Shown: piece by piece, positions 10,424 through 21,689 of the stretch
Position numbering within the stretch: position 1 is the first letter of the stretch
Layout: every line of letters starts with the position of its first letter
Source of the DNA: Aquabacterium soli
Lineage (GTDB): Bacteria > Pseudomonadota > Gammaproteobacteria > Burkholderiales > Burkholderiaceae_C
Direction: 5' to 3'
NCBI RefSeq assembly: GCF_003933735.1
Contig: NZ_RSED01000023.1
Coordinates: 1-64,000, forward strand
DNA: 64,000 nucleotides
The notes under the pieces: generated by a model
What the model was told of the DNA's origin: nothing
The model's database searches: none
The model's input: the letters and a program-made list of their open reading frames with translations, nothing else
Program-made: the position numbers and the translations under genes

Positions 10424-12763
10424 ATGAAGATCGTCTGTATCGGTGGCGGCGTGGCCGGCCTGTATTTCGGCCTGCTGATGAAGCAGCACAACCCCACGCA
10501 CGACATCACCGTGGTCGAGCGCAACCGCGCCTACGACACGTTCGGATGGGGCGTGGTGTTCTCGGACGCCACGATGGAGAACATGCGCCGCTGGGACATC
10601 AAGTCGGCGGATCAGATCCAGCAGGCCTTCAACCACTGGGACGACATCGAACTGCACATCAAGGGCCACACCATCCGCTCGGGCGGCCATGGCTTCGTGG
10701 GCATCGGTCGCAAGAAGCTGCTCAACATCCTGCAGGCCCGCTGCGAGGAGGTCGGCGTCAAGCTGGTGTTCGAGCAGGAGGTCGATTCCGACGCCGACTT
10801 CCCCGATGCCGACCTGATCATCGCCAGCGATGGACTGAACTCGAAGATCCGCACCAAGTACCAGGACACCTTCAAACCTGACATCGCGCTGCGCCCTAAC
10901 CGCTACATCTGGCTGGGCACCAACAAGGTCTACGACGCCTTCAACTTCCTGTTCGAGAAGACCGAGCACGGCTGGTTCCAGGCCCACGTCTACAAGTTCG
11001 ACGAGCAGACCAGCACCTTCATCGTCGAGTGCCCCGAGCACGTGTGGCTGGCCCATGGGCTGGACAAGGCCGACCAGCAGCAATCCATCGATTTCTGCGA
11101 GAAGCTCTTCGCCAGCAACCTCCAGGGCGAGAAACTGATGACCAATGCGCGCCACCTGCGCGGCTCGGCCTGGCTGAATTTCCAGCGCGTCAAGTGCGAA
11201 CAATGGTCGCTGCACAACGGCAAGAGCCATGTGGTGCTGATGGGCGATGCCGTGCACACGGCCCACTTCGCCATCGGATCGGGCACCAAGCTGGCCCTGG
11301 AAGACGCCATCGAACTCACGGCCCAGTTCCAGGCCCTGGGCGATGCGCCCGAGAACATCCCCGAGGTGCTGGCACGCTACCAGGCTGCCCGCGCGGTGGA
11401 CGTGCTGCGCCTGCAGAACGCCGCCTGGAACGCGATGGAATGGTTCGAGGTCTGTGGCGAGCGCTACTGCGATCAGCTGGCCCCCGAGCAGTTCATGTAC
11501 TCCATGCTCACGCGCAGCCAGCGCATCAGCCACGAGAACCTGCGCCTGCGCGACAAGGGCTGGCTGGAAGGCTACGAGCGCTGGTTCGCCGAGCAGGCCG
11601 GCCTGAGCACCGCCGACGGTGCCACGCCCGTGCCGCCCATGTTCACCCCCCTGACGGTGCGCGACCTCACGATCAAGAACCGCGTGATGGTGTCGCCCAT
11701 GGCGCAGTACAGCTGCGACGATGGCCTGGTCGGCGACTACCACCTGGTGCACCTGGGCTCCCGTGCCCTGGGCGGCGCAGGCCTGGTCATGGTGGAGATG
11801 ACCTGCGTCTCGCCGACCGCCCGCATCACCCCGGGCTGCCCGGGCCTGTGGAACGAAGCCCAGCGCGACGCCTGGAAGCGCGTGGTGAACTTCGTGCACC
11901 AGCGCAGCGACGCCAAGATCGCCGTGCAGATCGGCCACGCTGGCGCCAAGGGCTCCACCCGCCTGGCCTGGGAAGGCATCGACAAGCCGTTGGTCGAGGG
12001 CAACTGGCCACTGATCTCGGCCTCGCCCCAGCAGTATCTGAAGGGCGTGAGCGACACCGCCCGCGCCATGACCCGCGCCGACATGGACGAGGTGTGCGAC
12101 CAGTTCGTGCGCTCCGCCCGCTGGGCGGCCGAAGCCGGCTTCGACTGGCTGGAGCTTCACTGCGCCCACGGCTACCTGCTGTCGAGCTTCATCTCGCCCT
12201 TGACCAATCAGCGCACCGACGAGTACGGCGGCTCGCTGGCCAACCGCCTGCGCTACCCGCTGGAGGTGTTCGCAGCCGTGCGCGAAGTGTGGCCCGCCCA
12301 CCTGCCGATGTCGGTGCGCATCTCGGCGCACGACTGGGTCGAAGGCGGCATCACCCCGGCCGACGCGGTCGAGATCGCCCGCGCCTTCAAGGCCGCTGGC
12401 GCCGACCTGGTCGATTGCTCGTCGGGCCAGGTCAGCAAGGCCGAGAAGCCCGTCTATGGCCGCATGTTCCAGACGCCCTTTGCCGACCGCGTGCGCAACG
12501 AAGCCGGCATCCAGACCATCGCGGTAGGCGCCATCAGCGAAGCCGACCACGTCAACAGCATCATCGCGGCCGGCCGCGCCGACCTGTGCGCCGTGGCGCG
12601 CCCCCACCTGGCCAACCCGGCGTGGACGCTGACCGAGGCCGCCAAGATCGGCTTCACCAGCATCGACTGGCCCAAGCAGTACCGCTCGGCCAAGCCGCAG
12701 ATGGAATCGCTGTTCCAGCGCGAGAAGGCCCAGGCTGCCGCGCAGACCGGCGCGAAGGGCTGA
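10424..12763 (+). CDS. Fused flavin monooxygenase/OYE enzyme acting on an aromatic CoA thioester
   Basis: A 779-residue two-domain flavoprotein. Residues 1 to about 385 form an FAD monooxygenase (dinucleotide fold [12 protein letters not shown] near 5; [14 protein letters not shown] near 275). Residues about 405-765 form an Old-Yellow-Enzyme-type FMN domain ([42 protein letters not shown]). This fusion is the architecture of 2-aminobenzoyl-CoA monooxygenase/reductase of Azoarcus evansii, which hydroxylates and then reduces anthraniloyl-CoA to 2-amino-5-oxocyclohex-1-ene-carboxyl-CoA; databases often label relatives salicylyl-CoA 5-hydroxylase. Which substrate applies is not decided by sequence, but its neighbours favour the former. 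GGAAGGA at 10412 sets the start. First gene of a six-gene operon, three bases before the SDR. Confidence 0.9.
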   Translation: MKIVCIGGGVAGLYFGLLMKQHNPTHDITVVERNRAYDTFGWGVVFSDATMENMRRWDIKSADQIQQAFNHWDDIELHIKGHTIRSGGHGFVGIGRKKLLNILQARCEEVGVKLVFEQEVDSDADFPDADLIIASDGLNSKIRTKYQDTFKPDIALRPNRYIWLGTNKVYDAFNFLFEKTEHGWFQAHVYKFDEQTSTFIVECPEHVWLAHGLDKADQQQSIDFCEKLFASNLQGEKLMTNARHLRGSAWLNFQRVKCEQWSLHNGKSHVVLMGDAVHTAHFAIGSGTKLALEDAIELTAQFQALGDAPENIPEVLARYQAARAVDVLRLQNAAWNAMEWFEVCGERYCDQLAPEQFMYSMLTRSQRISHENLRLRDKGWLEGYERWFAEQAGLSTADGATPVPPMFTPLTVRDLTIKNRVMVSPMAQYSCDDGLVGDYHLVHLGSRALGGAGLVMVEMTCVSPTARITPGCPGLWNEAQRDAWKRVVNFVHQRSDAKIAVQIGHAGAKGSTRLAWEGIDKPLVEGNWPLISASPQQYLKGVSDTARAMTRADMDEVCDQFVRSARWAAEAGFDWLELHCAHGYLLSSFISPLTNQRTDEYGGSLANRLRYPLEVFAAVREVWPAHLPMSVRISAHDWVEGGITPADAVEIARAFKAAGADLVDCSSGQVSKAEKPVYGRMFQTPFADRVRNEAGIQTIAVGAISEADHVNSIIAAGRADLCAVARPHLANPAWTLTEAAKIGFTSIDWPKQYRSAKPQMESLFQREKAQAAAQTGAKG

Positions 12764-12766
12764 GCC

Positions 12767-13546
12767 ATGAGCGCCAACGACTCCCTGCAAGACCAGCACG
12801 TGCTGGTGACCGGCGCCGCACGCGGCATCGGCGCCGCGATCGTGCGCGCCTTCGCAGCCCGCGGGGCACGCCTGAGCATCCTCGGCCGCAGCGCCGAGAG
12901 CCTGGCCCCGCTGGTGGCCGAAGACCCGGCGCGCCGCGTTGCGGTGGTGGCCGACGTCAGCGATGCGGCTCAAGTGGCGGCCGCCTTCGAGCAGGCCCGC
13001 CAGCGCTTCGGCCCAGCCACGGTGCTGGTCAACAACGCTGGCCAGGCCAGCAGCGCCCCCTTCCTGAAAACAGGCGGTGACGCCTGGAAGCAGATGCTGG
13101 ACGTCAACCTGATGGGCACCGTGCTGTGCACCCAGGCCGCCCTGCCCGACATGGTGAAAGCCAGACAGGGCCGCATCGTCAACGTGGCCAGCACGGCCGG
13201 CCTGACCGGCTACACCTACGTGACAGCCTACGCCGCCGCCAAGCATGCCGTGATCGGCCTCACACGCTCGCTGGCCCTCGAAGTGGCCAAGCAAGGCGTG
13301 ACGGTCAACGCCGTGTGCCCCGGCTACACCGAGACCGACATCCTGCGCGAAAGCATCGCCAACGTCATGGCCAAGACCGGCCGCAGCGAAGAAGAGGCCC
13401 GCGCCCAGTTCTCTGCGGGCAACCCGCAGGGCCGCTTCGTGCAGCCCGAAGAGGTGGCCGATGCCGTCGTGTGGCTGAGCTCACGCGGCGCCGCCTCGGT
13501 CAATGGCCAGAGCATCGCCGTCTGCGGCGGCGAACTGCCACGCTGA
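12767..13546 (+). CDS. SDR-family dehydrogenase (3-hydroxyacyl-CoA type)
   Basis: A 259-residue classical short-chain dehydrogenase. It has the TGAARGIG cofactor motif near residue 15, NNAG near 90, and the catalytic Ser (NVASTAG), Tyr and Lys (YAAAK, near 156-160). The cofactor preference cannot be settled by eye. Placed three bases after the fused flavoenzyme and followed by enoyl-CoA hydratase, it most likely oxidises the hydroxyl (or reduces the ketone) of a ring-derived CoA intermediate. The start follows directly on the upstream stop, which suggests translational coupling. The paralogous SDR at 37.3 kb belongs to the other arm of the island and differs in its NNAG motif. Confidence 0.88.
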   Translation: MSANDSLQDQHVLVTGAARGIGAAIVRAFAARGARLSILGRSAESLAPLVAEDPARRVAVVADVSDAAQVAAAFEQARQRFGPATVLVNNAGQASSAPFLKTGGDAWKQMLDVNLMGTVLCTQAALPDMVKARQGRIVNVASTAGLTGYTYVTAYAAAKHAVIGLTRSLALEVAKQGVTVNAVCPGYTETDILRESIANVMAKTGRSEEEARAQFSAGNPQGRFVQPEEVADAVVWLSSRGAASVNGQSIAVCGGELPR

Positions 13547-13578
13547 ACCCATCCGATCCGCCCCAACCAGGACAACGC

Positions 13579-14436
<858 letters not shown>

Positions 14437-14437
14437 G

Positions 14438-15622
<1,185 letters not shown>

Positions 15623-15665
15623 GGCCCGCATCATCAATCAAGACTACGAACAAGGCAGTATCTCC

Positions 15666-16058
15666 ATGCAAGTACTTCTCCCTGAAGGCTGGCCCCGCCC
15701 CAAAGGCTACGCCAATGGCGTCGCCGCCGAAGGCCGACAGGTCTACATCGCCGGCATGATCGGCTGGGATGCGCACGGCGTCTTCCACAGCGACGACTTC
15801 GTCGTCCAGACCGAGCAGGCCCTGCGCAGCATCGTCGAGGTGCTGCGCGAGGCCGGTGGCCGCCCGGAACACATCGTGCGCATGACCTGGTATGTCACGG
15901 ACAAGCGCGAGTACCTCGCCGCGGGCCGCGAAATCGGCCGGGCCTTCCGCGAGATCATCGGTTCGTACAACGCCGCGATGACCGCGGTGGAGGTCAAGTC
16001 CCTGATGGAAGACCGCGCCAAGGTGGAGATCGAAGCCACGGCCGTCATCCCGGCCTGA
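15666..16058 (+). CDS. Rid-family (YjgF/YER057c) protein lacking the RidA arginine
   Basis: A 130-residue trimer-forming Rid-family protein ([12 protein letters not shown] at the start, [11 protein letters not shown] at the end). RidA proper uses an arginine equivalent to E. coli Arg105 to hydrolyse reactive enamines and imines. Here the aligned segment reads NAAMTAVEV, with methionine at the arginine position, so it belongs to another Rid subgroup. Its place in the operon is suggestive, because the product of 2-aminobenzoyl-CoA monooxygenase/reductase is an enamine that must lose ammonia; but without the arginine this activity is doubtful. It follows the dehydrogenase by 43 bases. Confidence 0.88.
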   Translation: MQVLLPEGWPRPKGYANGVAAEGRQVYIAGMIGWDAHGVFHSDDFVVQTEQALRSIVEVLREAGGRPEHIVRMTWYVTDKREYLAAGREIGRAFREIIGSYNAAMTAVEVKSLMEDRAKVEIEATAVIPA

Positions 16059-16107
16059 GCCCCGCCCCGCCCCGCCTCCCCGACCTCATCATCTACGGAG
16101 CCCCTTG

Positions 16108-17289
16108 ATGGCCACGACCAAAGTTTCCTTCGCATGGGACGATCCCCTGCAACTCGACCAGCAACTCACCAGCGACGAACGCGCCGTGCGCGAAGCCGCC
16201 CATGCCTACTGCCAGGAGCGCCTGGCACCGCGCGTGCTTGAGGCCTTCCGCCATGAGCGCACCGACCCGGCCATCTTCCGCGAGATGGGCGAGCTGGGCC
16301 TGCTGGGCATCACCATCCCCGAAGCCTATGGCGGCGCCAACCTCAACTACGTGAGCTACGGCCTGGTGGCCCGCGAGGTCGAGCGCGTGGACTCGGGCTA
16401 CCGCTCGATGATGAGCGTGCAGTCTTCGCTGGTGATGGTGCCCATCAACGAGTTCGGCAACGAAGCCACCAAGCAGAAGTACCTGCCCAAGCTGGCCAGT
16501 GGCGAGTGGATCGGCTGCTTCGGCCTGACCGAACCGGACCATGGCTCCGATCCTGGCAGCATGGTGACCCGCGCGCGCAAGGTGGCTGGCGGCTACAGCC
16601 TGAGCGGCGCCAAGATGTGGATCAGCAACAGCCCGATCGCCGATGTGTTCGTGGTGTGGGCCAAGGACGACGAAGGCGCGATCCGCGGCTTCGTGCTGGA
16701 GAAGGGCTGGAAGGGCCTGAGCGCCCCGGCGATCCACGGCAAGGTGGGCCTGCGCGCCAGCATCACCGGCGAGATCGTGATGGACGAGGTGTTCTGTCCC
16801 GAAGAAAACGCCTTCCCCGAAGTGCGCGGCCTGAAGGGCCCCTTCACCTGCCTGAACTCGGCGCGCTATGGCATCGCCTGGGGTGCGCTGGGCGCGGCCG
16901 AAGACTGCTGGCACCGTGCGCGCCAGTACACGCTGGACCGCAAGCAGTTCGGCAAGCCGCTGGCGGCCAACCAGCTGATCCAGAAGAAGCTGGCCGACAT
17001 GCAGACCGAGATCACGCTGGGCCTGCAGGGCTGCCTGCGGCTGGGGCGCATGAAGGACGAAGGCACGGCGGCGGTGGAGATCACGTCGATCATGAAGCGC
17101 AACTCCTGCGGGAAGGCGCTGGACATCGCGCGGCTGGCGCGGGACATGATGGGCGGCAATGGCATCAGCGACGAGTTCGGGGTGGCGCGGCATCTGGTGA
17201 ACCTGGAGGTGGTCAACACCTACGAGGGGACTCACGATGTGCATGCGTTGATCCTGGGGCGTGCGCAAACGGGGATTGCGGCGTTCTGA
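16108..17289 (+). CDS. gcdH: Glutaryl-CoA dehydrogenase-like acyl-CoA dehydrogenase
   Basis: A 393-residue acyl-CoA dehydrogenase very like Gcd[37 protein letters not shown], the TRARK loop, [16 protein letters not shown], and the C-terminal [20 protein letters not shown] with the catalytic glutamate. GcdH oxidises and decarboxylates glutaryl-CoA to crotonyl-CoA. As last gene of the operon it suggests that the ring is turned into a C5 or C7 dicarboxyl-CoA that exits through crotonyl-CoA, unless it acts on another dicarboxyl-CoA. The ATG at 16108 follows GGAG at 16097; a TTG lies one codon before it. A strong terminator stands 55 bases downstream. Confidence 0.9.
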   Translation: MATTKVSFAWDDPLQLDQQLTSDERAVREAAHAYCQERLAPRVLEAFRHERTDPAIFREMGELGLLGITIPEAYGGANLNYVSYGLVAREVERVDSGYRSMMSVQSSLVMVPINEFGNEATKQKYLPKLASGEWIGCFGLTEPDHGSDPGSMVTRARKVAGGYSLSGAKMWISNSPIADVFVVWAKDDEGAIRGFVLEKGWKGLSAPAIHGKVGLRASITGEIVMDEVFCPEENAFPEVRGLKGPFTCLNSARYGIAWGALGAAEDCWHRARQYTLDRKQFGKPLAANQLIQKKLADMQTEITLGLQGCLRLGRMKDEGTAAVEITSIMKRNSCGKALDIARLARDMMGGNGISDEFGVARHLVNLEVVNTYEGTHDVHALILGRAQTGIAAF

Positions 17290-17344
17290 GCCTTCTTCTC
17301 TGAATTTCTCCACGGTGGGGCATTGGCTCCGCCGGTCTCCATTG

Positions 17345-17381
17345 CCATCGGGTTCTGCTTGAGCCCGGTGGCTTTTTCTTT
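17345..17381 (+). terminator. Rho-independent terminator of the CoA-monooxygenase operon
   Basis: An 11-bp stem (17345-17355 with 17361-17371, two G-U pairs, 5-base loop) is followed by CTTTTTCTTT. It lies 55 bases after the GcdH-like gene. Confidence 0.85.
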
Positions 17382-17424
17382 GTCTGCAAAGGGTCGGCGC
17401 TTTTTCGGGGCAGCGGGGCGGGGT

Positions 17425-17644
17425 CTGAGCTGGCTTCCGTCCGGGCTTCACTCGGGGGGTTCCGCCTTCGGCGGAACTGCCCTGCGGTGCGCGCGGCGAG
17501 GTGGGGCTGCCGAACTCGCTACGCGGCTTCGCCACTACGCTCAAACAGCGTCAGCCTGTCAGTTGAACTAAGCACGCTGCGCGTGCCCACCTCGCCACTG
17601 TGCTCCTCAGCCCCCTCAAGGCGCCCGGACGGAAGCCAGCTCAG
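17425..17644. repeat. MITE-like element A with 22-bp perfect terminal inverted repeats
   Basis: Perfect 22-bp inverted repeats (17425-17446 and 17623-17644, CTGAGCTGGCTTCCGTCCGG and complement) bound a 220-bp non-coding unit. Its core, about 17496-17604, is found again in inverted orientation at about 17852-17963 (element B), roughly 85 percent alike by eye. Internally it holds smaller palindromes such as TTCCGCC/GGCGGAA. No transposase inside; mobility would need an enzyme from elsewhere. Confidence 0.7.
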
Positions 17645-17810
17645 CCCTTTGTGCCCCGCTCTCCGCATGCGGAGGGTCTTTTCCTTTGCCTTTGCAAGCC
17701 AGGCGTACAGCTATATCCCAAAAGGCAGAGCGTCCCCGGGCCTGTAGCCGCGCGAACCGAACGACCTACAGCACAGCCTTCTACGCACGCCACCGAGCGG
17801 GGCGAAGAAG

Positions 17811-18036
17811 GGATGTGGGGGCAGCCGGCCGGGCGCCTTCGTTGGCGCTGAGAAGCACAGTGGCGAGGTGGGCGCGCTCAGCGCGCTTCGTTCATCTGAC
17901 TGGTCGCAGCTGTTTGAGCGCAGCGGCGAAGCCGCGTAGCGAGTTCTGCGACCCCACCTCGTCGCGAGCATCGCAAGGCAGTCATGACGGAGTCAGGACC
18001 GACAACATAGGCGCCCGGCCGGATGCCCACACATCC
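17811..18036. repeat. MITE-like element B, inverted relative of element A
   Basis: Terminal repeats 17811-17837 and 18010-18036 match at 25 of 27 positions as inverted repeats (GGATGTG...CCGGCCGGGCGCC). The core is the inverted counterpart of element A. The right end and its flank (18010-18068) are nearly identical to 40046-40104, so this is a dispersed family. Together with element A it fills most of the 847-bp gene-free stretch 17290-18136, where no coding region is supported. Confidence 0.7.
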
Positions 18037-18085
18037 CGCGCCCCGCGCTGCCACGACAAAGCGCTCAACCGTCGAACCGCAAATG

Positions 18086-18122
18086 AAAAACGCCCACGAG
18101 GCCCAAGAGCCCCGCAGGCGTT
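18086..18122 (-). terminator. Rho-independent terminator of the porin gene
   Basis: On the minus strand a 14-bp stem with three G-U pairs (18122-18109 with 18102-18089, loop of six) ends in GTTTTTC. It starts 15 bases after the porin stop codon. Confidence 0.85.
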
Positions 18123-18136
18123 GATCAATCAACAGA

Positions 18137-19234
18137 TCAGAACGCGTGGAACATCCCCACCCGCAGCACACCCTGAGACGAGCCAGAAGAAGCCCCCATC
18201 AGCATCAGCTGTGCCTTGGCATTGTCGCCATCGCCCGAAGCCTTCTGGTACGAGTACTGCACATACACATTGCTGCGCTTGGACAGCAGGTAATGCAGCC
18301 CCGTGTTGATCTGGTGCGCCTTGTTGTTGCTCAGCTGATCGTTGCCCTTCATGTACGTGTACTGCCCGATCAGGCGCGTCGTCGGCGTCGGGCTCATGAT
18401 CGCGCCGATCTCGTACGAATCGATCTTGGCATCCGTGAACGTGTTCTTCGTGTTCGTGTACAGGAAGTCGGTCGAGATGCCGCCGCTGAAGTCATAGCGG
18501 CCACCCAGGCCCCAGCTCGTCAGGCCGTCGTTGCCGTTGTTGATCAGCGGCGACTTGGCATTGATCATCGCGGCGGTGAAGGTCCACGGGCCGCTGCTGT
18601 AATCGGCACCCAGGCTGTAGGTGCTGTTGCGCGACTGGCTGTCTGACTGCTCGCCCAGGCCATAGAGCGCACCGAAGTTGAAGCCGCCGATGGTGGGGCT
18701 GTCGTAACGGATGGAATTGGACACGCGGCTCGTGAGGCCGGTGCGGTCGAAGTCGAACGAACCCACCGGGGTCAGGTTCGCGAACGGGCCCTGGCGCAGG
18801 AAGGTCAGGCTCACGAACGGGAACATCGCGCCGAAGCCATAGCGCTTGACCGACAGGTTGGAGAACATGAAGTCATCCAGCGTACCGATCGTCACCTTGC
18901 CCATGCTGCCTTCCAGGCCCACGTAGGCGCCATGGTTCCACATGCCTTCGCTGGTGCCGTTGATGCCGATGGTGGTGCCCGTGTCGATGGCGAACTGGGT
19001 CTCGAGCTTGTAGATCGCCTTCAGGCCGCCGCCCAGGTCTTCGCTGCCGCGAAAGCCCAGCAGGTTGGGCACCAGCACGCCGGTGTTGACCAGCGTGTTG
19101 CCGTGTCCGCCGACGTTGCTCACGCGGTCAATACCGACATCGAGAATCCCGTAGATGGTCACCCCCGAAGAGGACTGAGCCATGGACAAACCCGAAGCGC
19201 AACACAGCAGAGAGAATATCGTCGACTTCTTCAC
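18137..19234 (-). CDS. Gram-negative trimeric porin (Omp32/OmpC-like)
   Basis: A 365-residue outer-membrane beta-barrel of the burkholderial general porin family. It has a cleavable signal peptide (about residues 1-19, SMAQ), VTIYGILDVGI as first strand, GFRGSEDLGGGLKAIYKLE, and a C-terminal phenylalanine (GMFHAF) for Bam recognition. It would admit small hydrophilic, often anionic, solutes. The start is GTG at 19234, supported by AGGAGA just upstream and by the perfect KKSTIF signal sequence. In aromatic catabolic islands such porins often serve substrate entry; here that is only suggested by position. Own terminator downstream. Confidence 0.92.
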   Translation of the reverse strand: MKKSTIFSLLCCASGLSMAQSSSGVTIYGILDVGIDRVSNVGGHGNTLVNTGVLVPNLLGFRGSEDLGGGLKAIYKLETQFAIDTGTTIGINGTSEGMWNHGAYVGLEGSMGKVTIGTLDDFMFSNLSVKRYGFGAMFPFVSLTFLRQGPFANLTPVGSFDFDRTGLTSRVSNSIRYDSPTIGGFNFGALYGLGEQSDSQSRNSTYSLGADYSSGPWTFTAAMINAKSPLINNGNDGLTSWGLGGRYDFSGGISTDFLYTNTKNTFTDAKIDSYEIGAIMSPTPTTRLIGQYTYMKGNDQLSNNKAHQINTGLHYLLSKRSNVYVQYSYQKASGDGDNAKAQLMLMGASSGSSQGVLRVGMFHAF

Positions 19235-19332
19235 AGAGATCTCCTAAAGGACAAACAGGGGGTTGGGGGCGCGCACATGCGAGTGCGCTCTCGATGGAGC
19301 GAATTCAGTTTCGCGTGAGCACCACCAAGGCC

Positions 19333-20040
19333 TCAATCCGTTTGGCGCAATGAGGTATCCAGTTTGCGTGGCATCGGGAAAGAGGCCAACCTGCCATGCA
19401 ATCTCGCCAACAGTTCATCTGCGCCGACATAGCCTTCGGCCAGCACGTGCAGGTCCTGGCCGTTCTGCCACAGCAGCGTGGGCAGGGTTTTCACGCGCAG
19501 GCGACGGGCCAGCACAGCATCCGCCTGCACTTGTGACCTGGCACCGGCGCTGAAGAAGAGCGCCCGGAAGGCGTCGCGGGGAACGCCCAGCTTCTCGCAG
19601 ATGCCGAGGTAGAAGGCGCTCTCCGTCGGGTCCTCGCCCTGCACATGCAGACTTCGCTGCACCTCCGAGAAGAACGCCAGTTCGACTGGCCTGGGCAGCC
19701 CATGCGCCTTCACCACGCCGCGAACCGCCACCAGGGCTCGGCATGCGGGCTCGGTGTCGTGCTCGAACGATGCGCGCTCGAGCAACCCAAGGTCGAACGG
19801 CTGGCCCGTCACGCTGCGGATGTAGGCCCAGTCCTTGCGAAGGCGATTTCGCCGTGATGGGCTACCGGCGTCTGCGCCGTCGATGCGGCGCCCGGTCACG
19901 ATCAGCCGGACATCGATCCCCGCCGGGTGGCAGGTCGCTGCCAGCAGTTTCACCGAAGGCGACATGCCCCAGCACCACGGGCAGGTCGGGTCGCCCACAT
20001 GCAGCACCGCCGGGCCCTCGTCCAGATCGCCGTTGTCCAT
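19333..20040 (-). CDS. DsbA-family thioredoxin-fold protein
   Basis: A 235-residue protein with a thioredoxin-fold active site CPWC (Cys20, Cys23) in VLHVGDPTCPWCWG and a cis-proline-type TLPTLLW near residue 200. The helical insert matches DsbA-family oxidoreductases of the FrnE/HCCA-isomerase group. There is no signal peptide, so it is likely cytoplasmic, unlike classical DsbA. Its role here is unknown; cytoplasmic relatives include glutathione-dependent isomerases in aromatic degradation, but the CXXC here argues for redox work. ATG at 20040 was taken; a TTG three codons earlier is possible. Divergent from MarR 1. Confidence 0.8.
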   Translation of the reverse strand: MDNGDLDEGPAVLHVGDPTCPWCWGMSPSVKLLAATCHPAGIDVRLIVTGRRIDGADAGSPSRRNRLRKDWAYIRSVTGQPFDLGLLERASFEHDTEPACRALVAVRGVVKAHGLPRPVELAFFSEVQRSLHVQGEDPTESAFYLGICEKLGVPRDAFRALFFSAGARSQVQADAVLARRLRVKTLPTLLWQNGQDLHVLAEGYVGADELLARLHGRLASFPMPRKLDTSLRQTD

Positions 20041-20149
20041 GTCGCCCAAGATGCCCCCTGTTGATCAAGGCCAGCCACTACAATCGAATCAAGGTGGAGG
20101 AGCCCCTTTACCGGTTGCCTGGCTGGCCTCCCTTCATTGCCGTCACACC

Positions 20150-20728
20150 ATGCCCGCGTTGCCATCCCCTTTGAAACTGGCGCTTCCCGACGAGAACCTC
20201 GGTCTGGAAGCCAGCGTGACCGACGACGACCACCAGTCGTTGCGGCTGTGGCTCAGGATGATGTCCTGCACCAACCAGGTCCAGGCCGAGATCCGCCGCC
20301 GCCTGCGCGTGGAGTTCGGCATGTCACTGGCGCGTTTCGATTACCTCGCCCAGCTCCACCGCTACCCGGATGGTCTGAGCATGAGTGCGCTATCGGCCTA
20401 CCTGATGGTGACAGGCGGCAACGTGACCGGCCTGACCCAGGAGCTTGAAAAGCAGGGCTGGGTGGCCCGGCAGGTCCACCCGACCGATCGCCGCTCGTAC
20501 CAGCTTCAGCTCACCAAGGAAGGCCGGGCCACCTTCGAGAAGATCGCCGCCGTCCACGAATCCTGGGTGGTGTCGATGTTCGCCGGCATGCGCACCTCCG
20601 ACCGTGCGCAGCTCACGCAGCTGCTGGGGCAATTGCGCATGTTCGCCGCACGGGCCGCCGAGGCCCCACCACCTGCTCCTGTCCCTGCGCCCCCCGAACC
20701 CAAGGCACGGCGCCGCACCAAGGGCTAG
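20150..20728 (+). CDS. MarR-family transcriptional regulator 1
   Basis: A 192-residue MarR regulator. The winged helix lies at about residues 60-130 (MSALSAYLMVTGGNVTGLTQELEKQGWV, then the wing HPTDRRSYQLQLT). A proline- and alanine-rich tail follows after about 168. It would bind a palindromic operator as a dimer and be released by an aromatic or CoA ligand; MarR proteins commonly control aromatic-CoA operons. Divergent from the DsbA-family gene and convergent with MarR 2, with the stop codons overlapping. Candidate ligand of the operators at 10328 and 25424. The ribosome site is weak. Confidence 0.85.
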   Translation: MPALPSPLKLALPDENLGLEASVTDDDHQSLRLWLRMMSCTNQVQAEIRRRLRVEFGMSLARFDYLAQLHRYPDGLSMSALSAYLMVTGGNVTGLTQELEKQGWVARQVHPTDRRSYQLQLTKEGRATFEKIAAVHESWVVSMFAGMRTSDRAQLTQLLGQLRMFAARAAEAPPPAPVPAPPEPKARRRTKG

Positions 20729-21225
20729 ACGCCCACCACGCGGGGCGCTCCGGGTGCATCGGCCGCCAGGCTGTCGATGAGGTGCCTGAGCAGGTGCTCG
20801 AGCTGCCACTGGTGCGCCGGGTCCAGCCCAGCCAGAGCGCGCTTCTGCTGCGCTTCGGCCTGCTCCACCAGCACCTCCACCAACGCACGCCCAGCCTCCG
20901 TGATGCCGATCAGGGTCAGGCGGCGGTCATGCCCTCCTGCCAGCCGCACGATGTGCCCCTGCTCGGCCATGCGGTCCAGCAACCGTGTCAATGTCGATTG
21001 CTTGGTGACGGCCTTGCGCGCCAGCAGCCCCACCGGCACCGCGTCGCCATCGGCCAGGATGGCCAGCACACGCCACTCGACGATCGACAGGCCGTGGGAC
21101 CGCACGACCTCGGCAAAATCGCCCACGATCAGGTGGGACGCCTGGTTCAGCAGGGCCGGCAGGTACCTGTCCACGAAGCCCGGTGTTCGGATGCCGGTGT
21201 TGTCAACCACACAGAGCTTGCTCAT
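20725..21225 (-). CDS. MarR-family transcriptional regulator 2
   Basis: A 166-residue MarR regulator with a winged helix at about 40-110 (SIVEWRVLAILADG, VTKQSTLTRLLDRMAEQGHI, HDRRLTLIGIT). The ATG at 21225 has AAGGAGA six bases upstream; a TTG one codon earlier is ignored. It is the last gene of the iorA-iorB-thioesterase-marR group, with 18 bases to the thioesterase, so it probably controls this group by feedback. The sequence is clearly different from MarR 1, so the two need not share operators. Confidence 0.87.
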   Translation of the reverse strand: MSKLCVVDNTGIRTPGFVDRYLPALLNQASHLIVGDFAEVVRSHGLSIVEWRVLAILADGDAVPVGLLARKAVTKQSTLTRLLDRMAEQGHIVRLAGGHDRRLTLIGITEAGRALVEVLVEQAEAQQKRALAGLDPAHQWQLEHLLRHLIDSLAADAPGAPRVVGV

Positions 21226-21243
21226 CAAACGTCTCCTTGCGCC

Positions 21244-21672
21244 TCACTGCGCCGGTTCCAGCGCCTGTTTCAGCATCGCCGGGATCTCGATGGCCTGGTG
21301 CGTGACCAGCGAGGTGGTCACGATCGTCTGTTTGACGGCCATGCGCTTTTCTCCGCCGGCCGCGGTGCACTCGAGCGCCAGCGTCATGGACTTCGTGCCT
21401 AGCCGCTCGACACGCAGGCTCAGGGTCACGTCATCGCCCATGCGGCTGATGGCGAAGAACTCCGCCTCCAGGTGCACGGTGGGCAGCCCCCAACGCTTGT
21501 TCACGATGAGGTCGGAGAACCCGTCCGGCGTGACCGCATCGATCCATGCCTCCAGCAGGTCGTTGAAAAGCACGAAGTACTGCGGGTAGAAGACGATGCC
21601 CGCGGGGTCGCACTCCGAGAAGCGGATCCGGTGCGGCACCTGGAAGGCCCTGGGGTCCTGGACGGTCTTCAA
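21244..21672 (-). CDS. 4-hydroxybenzoyl-CoA thioesterase-like hotdog protein
   Basis: A 142-residue single-hotdog thioesterase. RFSECDPAGIVFYPQYF near residue 17-33 carries the catalytic aspartate of the Pseudomonas-type 4-hydroxybenzoyl-CoA thioesterase (DPAGIVFYP). It would hydrolyse an aryl-CoA. Placed with an oxidoreductase that makes acyl-CoA, it may release CoA from stalled or wrong products such as anthraniloyl-CoA. The start is a TTG at 21672 with GGAGAAG upstream; no ATG lies early in the frame. It follows iorB by 17 bases. Confidence 0.88.
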   Translation of the reverse strand: MKTVQDPRAFQVPHRIRFSECDPAGIVFYPQYFVLFNDLLEAWIDAVTPDGFSDLIVNKRWGLPTVHLEAEFFAISRMGDDVTLSLRVERLGTKSMTLALECTAAGGEKRMAVKQTIVTTSLVTHQAIEIPAMLKQALEPAQ

Positions 21673-21689
21673 GCGGCTTCTCCCCGTGT

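Noticed and set aside
10358..13294. 978-codon open frame on the minus strand opposite the CoA-monooxygenase gene
   Set aside because: The plus-strand gene has clear FAD and OYE motifs; the antisense frame is a codon-usage shadow.
17425..18068. CRISPR array
   Set aside because: Only two inverted, non-identical copies exist and there are no regularly spaced short direct repeats.
17686..18309. 207-codon open frame in the MITE region
   Set aside because: It runs through both MITE arms, a terminator and into the porin gene antisense; composition is not protein-like.
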